Below are positions 5,260-8,917 of a stretch of DNA of 8,917 nt, one piece after another. Origin of the DNA: an uncultured Bacillota bacterium. Lineage in GTDB: Bacteria > Bacillota > Clostridia > Peptostreptococcales > Anaerovoracaceae. Position 1 is the stretch's first letter. Every line of letters starts with the position of its first letter. Under the pieces are notes generated by a model. The model did not search any database, was not told the DNA's origin, and worked only from the letters and a program-made list of their open reading frames with translations. The translations under genes and the position numbers were made by a program. The stretch lies in contig CAUHLX010000103.1 of the NCBI GenBank assembly GCA_959606705.1, positions 1-8,917 on the forward strand, read 5' to 3'.

Positions 5260-6294
5260 CTAAAGATCAAAAGCGATGCCGAACGCGCCGACTGCGCGAT
5301 CCTTATTTTCCATATCCACCGCCAGAGAAATGGAAATTTCCGAGGTAGTAATTTGATAGCAGGGAATCGCCGCTTTCCTCAGCACCGAAAACACCTTGCC
5401 GGCCACCCCCGATCGAGTGGCCATGCCCGCGCCAACCAGGGAAATCATGGCCACGCTTTCCTGGCGAAACACCTGGGCATGTTCGAAGGACTCGTTCCGG
5501 TTGAGGGCTTCCTCCAGATTGGGGGCGGCCGCGCCCACACAGCTGAACGATACGGAGCACTTCCCATCCTTCTGTGTTTGCTTGGAAATCATATCCACAT
5601 TGATATCCAACTCTCCCAGAATGGCAAAAAGCTCGGAGATCATAATGCCGTCATCCTCCATTTCCTTCACCGTGAAAATCGTGTAGTTTTCCGCCACAGT
5701 GATCCCGGTCACCGCCAAATCCTTCAGATACATGCTGTCATCCATAATATAAGTCCCCCTGTTATGATCTGTTTCCAACACTTTACCCACATACAGCCTC
5801 ACATCGTACCGCCAGGCCAGCTCCACACTTCGCGCCTCCAGCGGACTGGTGCCCAACGCCGAAAGCTCCATCATTTCCTCATACGTAACGATCTGAAGCT
5901 TCTTTGCCTGAGGATACAGCTTGGGATCTACCGTGTAGACGCCCTCCAGATCGGTGTATACTTCACAGTCCCAGCCCAGGTGTGCGGCCAGCGCCACCGC
6001 CAGCGTCTCCGCTTGATCGATTTCCACGATCACCGCTTTTCCCATGGACAAGTGCTCTTCCGTCTGATCCATAGGGAAATTGCTCCATTCACAGTTCATC
6101 ATCAGCACCGCCGGAACCCCTTGAAAGATCAGCTGCTCCGCCAGCTTGGCCGCGGGGCTTCCCGCCTCCGTTCGGCTCACGATGACCGCCAGGGGTTCTC
6201 CCTCTTTCCACAGAGCCGCCAGCCATTCCGAAATTTCTTCCGAACGTTCCGCAAACTCGGCGCAGTTTCCTCCAAACTTTCTTACCACACTCAT
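5260..6294 (-). CDS. Aspartokinase-family protein with degraded kinase motifs and two ACT domains
   Basis: A 344-aa homologue of lysine-sensitive aspartokinase (LysC), which phosphorylates aspartate in the first step of lysine, threonine and methionine synthesis. KFGG is kept at 6-9, but the usual following SS is NC. The helical segment after the VVVSAMG motif is nearly absent (VIVSRTEAGSPAAK goes straight on to the next conserved helix), which explains a length some 60 residues below the usual 400. The nucleotide-site motif GRGGSDT is replaced by VEIDQAETLA near 90-99. YTDLEGVYTVDP at 113-124 and the Arg-Ser-Val-Glu helix near 155-158 remain. Two ACT domains are intact (about 197-255 and 280-344, with ISLVGAGM and TTSEISISLAVD). 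The start has GGAGG eight bases upstream. It may be a regulatory subunit or lysine sensor rather than an active kinase; this is inference. Its lysine riboswitch argues that it still matters to lysine metabolism. Confidence 0.85.
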   Translation of the reverse strand: MSVVRKFGGNCAEFAERSEEISEWLAALWKEGEPLAVIVSRTEAGSPAAKLAEQLIFQGVPAVLMMNCEWSNFPMDQTEEHLSMGKAVIVEIDQAETLAVALAAHLGWDCEVYTDLEGVYTVDPKLYPQAKKLQIVTYEEMMELSALGTSPLEARSVELAWRYDVRLYVGKVLETDHNRGTYIMDDSMYLKDLAVTGITVAENYTIFTVKEMEDDGIMISELFAILGELDINVDMISKQTQKDGKCSVSFSCVGAAAPNLEEALNRNESFEHAQVFRQESVAMISLVGAGMATRSGVAGKVFSVLRKAAIPCYQITTSEISISLAVDMENKDRAVGAFGIAFDL

Positions 6295-6326
6295 AACCGA
6301 TTCCTCCCAGGCCTAGATCAGGCTGC

Positions 6327-6359
6327 AAAAAAAAGTCAACAAGGCGCACCTTGCTGACT
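6327..6359 (-). terminator. Riboswitch-controlled terminator
   Basis: On the minus strand AGTCAGCAAGG (6359-6349) pairs with CCTTGTTGACT (6344-6334) in an 11-bp stem with one G-U pair and a 4-base loop, followed by eight or so T. Its 5' arm can instead pair with CCTTGAATGAC (6398-6388), whose first base is the last base of aptamer helix P1. This gives the expected switch: lysine bound, P1 forms and transcription stops; lysine absent, the antiterminator forms. Confidence 0.88.
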
Positions 6360-6395
6360 CAAACAATTCAATCCATCATCGGTCTTTGTCATTCA

Positions 6396-6553
6396 AGGAT
6401 AGCGCACCCGCTTTTGCGGACAGTCCTGTGGCTATTGACCACAGCCCCACCTCTTCTCCGCGCCCGGAGAAAAGATTCGGCGAAGATTGCCTCCGATCCG
6501 GATCATTGCCCGCCGGCCATCCGAATCTTCTTCTGCTTCGCTCCTCTATCAAC
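6396..6553 (-). promoter_or_regulatory. Lysine riboswitch (L box) aptamer
   Basis: The minus-strand RNA begins GTTGATAGAGGAGCGAAGC and ends GTGCGCTATCC, so GATAG pairs with CTATC (6550-6546 and 6402-6398) as P1, matching the ends of known L boxes (compare GATAGAGGTGCGAA in Bacillus subtilis lysC). Inside are a GAAGATT/AATCTTC helix (6530-6524 and 6488-6482) fitting P2, the conserved CGCCGAA junction, a TTCTCC/GGAGAA hairpin (6454-6471), and a CTGTGG/CCACAG hairpin (6426-6444) followed by GACTGTCC. Five helices around a core is the L-box fold. It senses lysine and controls the aspartokinase-like gene downstream through the terminator at 6327-6359. I recognised it by motif and pairing, not by a covariance search. 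Confidence 0.9.
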
Positions 6554-6565
6554 ATGATTGTGGTT

Positions 6566-6594
6566 AGTTTACTTGACATCTGGGAAAAAATCAA
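6566..6594 (-). promoter_or_regulatory. Promoter of the lysine riboswitch transcript
   Basis: On the minus strand TTGATT (6594-6589) and TAAACT (6571-6566) lie 17 bases apart, each matching the vegetative consensus at 4 of 6 positions. Transcription would begin near 6559, a few bases before aptamer helix P1. An ACTTGA / TCAAGT inverted repeat overlaps the elements. Confidence 0.55.
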
Positions 6595-6647
6595 GTCCTT
6601 TTTCCGGTTCCCTCATAATTTTCCCATTTTATCTGATTTCGCGAAAC

Positions 6648-7082
6648 CTATTTTCCGCCGCAGGAATGGTCATGATGTCCGCAGGAATGGCCCTCTCCGT
6701 GCCCGTGCTCTCCGCAGGAGTGGCCCTCGCCATGCTCGTGGCCGTGTCCAGCGCAGCCTGCGTCCGGATTTCCCGAAAGCGTCCCGGCCGCAAAAGCCGC
6801 CAGCGCCTGTTCGACTTCGGTATCTCCGGAAATCCCGGGAATCAACCGAATCCCCGCTTCCGCCAAAACCTGCTTGGCGCCGCCTCCGATGCCTCCGCAG
6901 ATCAGCACCTCAACGCCGTTTCCTTTCAAGAAACCTCCTAACGCCGAATGGCCGCTGCCTTCCGCGTCCACGATCGTCCGCTCTTTGACTGCCCCGTCCT
7001 CTACCGTCGCTATCGTGAAATACCTGCAATGTCCGAAATGCTGAAATACCTTGCCGTTTTCCGTGGTTACCGCTACCTTCAT
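6648..7082 (-). CDS. NifX/NifB-like (dinitrogenase cofactor family) protein with His/Cys-rich tail
   Basis: A 144-aa protein. Residues 1-105 are a single domain of the dinitrogenase iron-molybdenum cofactor biosynthesis family (NifX, NafY, NifB C-terminal type): MKVAVTTENGKVFQHFGHCRYF at the start, EGSGHSALGGFL near 41-52, and CGGIGGGAKQVLAEAGI at 62-78. These small proteins carry metal clusters or cofactors, and most stand-alone members have no link to nitrogen fixation. Residues 110-144 form a tail with ten His and four Cys, including a duplicated GEGHSCG block, likely to bind metal. An earlier in-frame ATG at 7086-7088 overlaps the stop codon of the DUF134 gene, but its Shine-Dalgarno site is only two bases away; the ATG at 7080-7082 has GGAGG eight bases upstream and gives the usual N-terminus. 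It is cotranscribed with the DUF134 gene. No strong terminator follows. The partner metal is unknown. Confidence 0.88.
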   Translation of the reverse strand: MKVAVTTENGKVFQHFGHCRYFTIATVEDGAVKERTIVDAEGSGHSALGGFLKGNGVEVLICGGIGGGAKQVLAEAGIRLIPGISGDTEVEQALAAFAAGTLSGNPDAGCAGHGHEHGEGHSCGEHGHGEGHSCGHHDHSCGGK

Positions 7083-7084
7083 TT

Positions 7085-7474
7085 TCATTTCCTCCGTTCC
7101 TCTTCTATGTTCTGTTTCACTTCTATGTCAGCCGCTTGGGAAAAATGCCTCCTACAGCCGCGACACCTCCCCGAACGCTTGCAGCATTCCTCCGCCACCG
7201 CGTAATTCCCGCCGCCGATCCGCAGCCCCTTTCCACCGCACAGCGCTTCCGCCGTACTTTTTCTGGCCGCGTAAAGGATTCGCTGAAAGGTTCCCCGGGA
7301 CACATTCATCCGTTCCGCCGCCTCATCCTGATCCATTCCTTCCAGATCGCACAGTCGGATCGCTTCCAGCTCATCGACGCTCAAAGCGATCCAGTCCTCC
7401 GCTCCCGTTTCCGGTAAAAAAACCGTTGCGGACGGCTCTCGGCAAACCCTTCTGCACTTGGTCGTTCTGGGCAC
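7085..7474 (-). CDS. DUF134 family DNA-binding protein
   Basis: A 129-aa predicted regulator of the DUF134 family. The N-terminus PRTTKCRRVCREP is the typical family opening. SVDELEAIRLCDLEGMDQDEAAERMNVSRGTFQRIL (32-67) is a sigma-region-4-like helix-turn-helix; the recognition helix is about 58-67. A Cys cluster follows (Cys97, 98, 104, 107), which could bind metal or a cluster, so its activity may respond to metal or redox state. The start is GTG at 7472-7474 with AGGAGG about six bases upstream. DUF134 genes often sit beside NifX-family genes, as here, and the two form one operon with the stop codon overlapping the region of the next start. The two GCATATGCAC boxes in its promoter suggest that it controls its own operon; this is inference. 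Confidence 0.88.
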   Translation of the reverse strand: MPRTTKCRRVCREPSATVFLPETGAEDWIALSVDELEAIRLCDLEGMDQDEAAERMNVSRGTFQRILYAARKSTAEALCGGKGLRIGGGNYAVAEECCKRSGRCRGCRRHFSQAADIEVKQNIEEERRK

Positions 7475-7513
7475 GTTCTTCCTCCTTTTTCCCGCTGCTT
7501 AGATAGATAATGA

Positions 7514-7523
7514 GCATATGCAC
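7514..7523. promoter_or_regulatory. Operator box 1 at the transcription start of the DUF134 operon
   Basis: GCATATGCAC, with palindromic core GCATATGC, lies at the predicted transcription start. The wider site TGAGCATATGCACG resembles box 2 in the same orientation, 26 bases away, close to two and a half helical turns. Likely bound by the DUF134 protein. Confidence 0.55.
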
Positions 7524-7529
7524 GTTATT

Positions 7530-7559
7530 ATTATACTGGGCATATGCACACAATGTCAA
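7530..7559 (-). promoter_or_regulatory. Strong vegetative promoter of the DUF134 / NifX-like operon
   Basis: Perfect -35 TTGACA (7559-7554) and perfect -10 TATAAT (7535-7530) on the minus strand, separated by 18 bases. Transcription would begin near 7523. A promoter this close to consensus usually needs a repressor; two palindromic boxes overlap it. Confidence 0.8.
7540..7549. promoter_or_regulatory. Operator box 2 in the promoter spacer of the DUF134 operon
   Basis: Second GCATATGCAC, within TGGGCATATGCACA, placed between the -35 and -10 elements. A protein bound here would block RNA polymerase. Confidence 0.55.
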
Positions 7560-7591
7560 GACCGTTTCCCCGCAAACCTTCCGAAATACCC

Positions 7592-7619
7592 TTGACAATT
7601 TCATAAAGGAGTATATATT
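7592..7619 (+). promoter_or_regulatory. Promoter of the marR-ftsH operon
   Basis: Perfect -35 TTGACA (7592-7597) and -10 TATATT (7614-7619, 5 of 6) with a 16-base spacer. Transcription would begin near 7626, within the palindromic operators that follow. The promoter is back to back with that of the DUF134 operon; the two -35 elements are about 32 bases apart. Confidence 0.7.
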
Positions 7620-7633
7620 TAATTAATAAATAT
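7615..7633. promoter_or_regulatory. MarR-type operator 1, overlapping the -10
   Basis: ATATTTA and TAAATAT are perfect inverted 7-bp arms around a 5-base centre (ATTAA). The site covers the -10 of the marR promoter. AT-rich palindromes of this size are typical MarR-family targets. Confidence 0.45.
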
Positions 7634-7652
7634 TTCATGCATGAAGTATTTA
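7627..7652. promoter_or_regulatory. MarR-type operator 2, 26-bp palindrome
   Basis: A 26-bp inverted repeat with a single mismatched pair (7633 with 7646), centred between 7639 and 7640 on the perfect core TTCATGCATGAA. It lies at the predicted transcription start and shares seven bases with operator 1. Likely the autoregulatory site of the MarR protein encoded next. Confidence 0.6.
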
Positions 7653-7696
7653 ACAAGATTTCATTGTAATGTGATTCAATCACGAAAGGAACCGCT

Positions 7697-8140
7697 ATGC
7701 CTATCAATGAGTTTCAAACGCAGGTGTACGCCATGCTTCGGGATATCAGTCTGAAGATCGCCAATATGTTAGGGGAATTTTATCAGCCGTTCGGAGTCAC
7801 GCCGGTTCAGGCCACGATTCTGCTGGCCTTGGAGTCCGATGGTCCTCAAAAGATATCTGACGTGGCCAAACATCTCAACATGACCCCCAGCAATCTGTCC
7901 ATGATCTGTCGAAGGCTGGAGCGCGACGGCTTTCTTTCCCGCAGCCGGGACGAACGGGATCAGCGCGTGGTCCGGCTGAAACTCACGGAGCGGGCCAGTC
8001 AGGTCATGTGCGCCGTACAGGCCCGCGCTTTGGAGGACCGTCTTCCGGCGTTTTCCAAAATCAGCCCCGAAGACCAGCAACTCATTCTCGATGGAATCAC
8101 ACGGCTCCGTGAGGTTCTGTACGCCGGGGGAGAATCGTAA
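7697..8140 (+). CDS. MarR family transcriptional regulator
   Basis: A 147-aa winged-helix regulator that would act as a dimer on DNA. Residues 1-30 are the N-terminal dimer helices, VTPVQATILLAL (34-45) the family's usual helix, KISDVAKHLNMTPSNLSMICRRLERDGFL (52-80) the helix-turn-helix with recognition helix about 62-74, and SRSRDERDQRVVRLKLT (81-97) the wing, with the DxRDxR pattern typical of MarR. The C-terminal helices (100-145) complete the dimer interface. Cys71 in the recognition helix and Cys105 are present; thiol sensing is possible but unsupported. AAAGGA precedes the ATG by six or seven bases. It lies 33 bases before ftsH with no terminator between, so it probably controls itself and ftsH through the palindromes at 7615-7652. 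The ligand is unknown. Confidence 0.93.
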   Translation: MPINEFQTQVYAMLRDISLKIANMLGEFYQPFGVTPVQATILLALESDGPQKISDVAKHLNMTPSNLSMICRRLERDGFLSRSRDERDQRVVRLKLTERASQVMCAVQARALEDRLPAFSKISPEDQQLILDGITRLREVLYAGGES

Positions 8141-8173
8141 TATTACCCTTTGAAAGGAAGGTTGGACAACGAG

Positions 8174-8917
8174 ATGAAAAATGAAAAGAATCCGAAAAAA
8201 CCGGTGATCTATTACTTCTTGGTGGTACTCATCGTCCTGATGTTGTTGAACGCGTTTGTCTTCCCCATGCTCCCGGGCTTTGGTGTTCGGCAGAAGCAGG
8301 TGAGCTATGGGCAGTTCATGGATTTGCTGGAAAGTGGAAAAGTGGATCAAGTGGAGATTTCCAACGAAAGCGGTCAGATCGCCTTCACCGAAAAAACCGG
8401 CAAAGACCAGGGCGAAGAACAGAAGACCCCGAATACGGTCTATATTACCGGAATGATGAACGATCCACAGCTGATCAATAAGCTGGAGACTGCCGGCGTC
8501 AAGGACTATTACGCCGAAATCCCCAAGAAGAACACCATTTTCGACGTGCTGGTCATGTGGCTGGTTCCGGCGCTGGTTCTGATCCTGCCGGGCATCCTCA
8601 TGTCGCGGATGATGAACAAGCGCATGGGAGGCAGTACCATGGCCTTCGGCAAGAGCAGCGCCAAGGTATACGTTTCCGCGGAAAGCGGAAAAACCTTTGC
8701 CGACGTGGCCGGACAGGACGAAGCCAAAGAGGCATTGTCGGAGCTGGTGGATTTTCTCAACAACCCTGAAAAATACACGGCCATCGGCGCCCAAATGCCG
8801 AAAGGCGCCCTGCTGGTCGGGCCGCCCGGAACCGGAAAGACTCTCTTGGCGAAAGCCGTGGCCGGCGAGGCCGGCGTGCCCTTCTTCTCCATATCCGGCT
8901 CGGAGTTCGTGGAAATG
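8174..8917 (+). CDS. ftsH: ATP-dependent zinc metalloprotease FtsH, cut by the window end
   Basis: N-terminal 248 codons of the membrane-bound AAA+ protease FtsH, which degrades damaged membrane proteins and some regulators. A membrane helix at about 12-33 (YYFLVVLIVLMLLNAFVF) is followed by the extracytoplasmic domain (about 34-119), a second helix at 121-144 (TIFDVLVMWLVPALVLILPG), and the linker MNKRMGGSTMAFGKSSAKVY. The AAA+ domain begins at TFADVAGQDEAKEAL (174-188). Walker A is GPPGTGKT at 216-223, and the sequence ends inside the pore-loop motif SEFVEM. Walker B and the zinc HEXXH motif are outside the window. Residues 74-87 are an unusually polar Glu/Lys/Gln-rich stretch. The ATG is chosen as the first in frame; the only Shine-Dalgarno-like bases (GGAAGG) are about 12 bases upstream, so initiation may be weak or coupled to marR. 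Confidence 0.96.
   Translation, partial: MKNEKNPKKPVIYYFLVVLIVLMLLNAFVFPMLPGFGVRQKQVSYGQFMDLLESGKVDQVEISNESGQIAFTEKTGKDQGEEQKTPNTVYITGMMNDPQLINKLETAGVKDYYAEIPKKNTIFDVLVMWLVPALVLILPGILMSRMMNKRMGGSTMAFGKSSAKVYVSAESGKTFADVAGQDEAKEALSELVDFLNNPEKYTAIGAQMPKGALLVGPPGTGKTLLAKAVAGEAGVPFFSISGSEFVEM

Noticed and set aside
5353..6357. 334-codon plus-strand frame opposite the aspartokinase-like gene
   Set aside because: Antisense to a clear family protein; rich in His and Arg with no recognisable domain, and no start signals.
6584..6615. Terminator for the NifX-like gene
   Set aside because: GGAAAAA / TTTTTCC can pair on the minus strand, but the stem is nearly all A-T and overlaps the -35 of the riboswitch promoter.

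Overview
The window suggests a spore-forming, strictly anaerobic Firmicute of the class Clostridia, with fairly GC-rich coding DNA and AT-rich control regions. The clues are an exosporium-type collagen-like protein with a BclB-like C-terminal domain, a DUF881 (YlxW/YlxX-type) protein, a lysine riboswitch, a DUF134 / dinitrogenase-cofactor-family pair typical of anaerobes, and strong Shine-Dalgarno sites. This is inferred from gene content; no marker gene is present.

Layout. 1-503 (minus) is the N-terminal part of a histidine phosphatase. 504-1000 holds no gene but has a strong terminator-like hairpin. 1001-2089 (minus) is the collagen-like spore-surface protein, with a sigma-K-like -10 element just upstream. 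2144-2931 has no convincing gene; it contains a hairpin terminator on the minus strand, four diverged 17-bp repeats, and thirteen 9-bp repeats that read as Gly-X-Ser on the minus strand. 2932-3666 (minus) is a DUF881 gene split by one in-frame TGA. Divergent from it, 3827-5253 (plus) is a two-gene operon: a YhhQ-type queuosine-precursor transporter and a radical SAM protein, a plausible queuine-salvage pair. 5260-6294 (minus) is an aspartokinase-family protein that keeps two ACT domains but has lost kinase motifs. It lies behind a complete lysine riboswitch (about 6396-6553) and its terminator (6327-6359). 6648-7474 (minus) is a DUF134 regulator plus a NifX/NifB-like protein with a His/Cys-rich tail, behind a near-consensus promoter carrying two GCATATGCAC boxes. 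7697-8917 (plus) is a MarR regulator followed by ftsH (cut by the window end), behind a promoter overlapped by two palindromes.

How the parts work together. Each block appears to be a small, separately regulated unit: lysine sensing for the aspartokinase-like gene, likely autoregulation by DUF134, and likely MarR control of the membrane protease FtsH. The most unusual observations are the riboswitch-controlled aspartokinase with a degraded active site, the transporter/radical-SAM pair with a CX4CX2C cluster motif, the TGA at a normally glycine position of the DUF881 gene, and the Gly-X-Ser-coding minisatellite between two genes.
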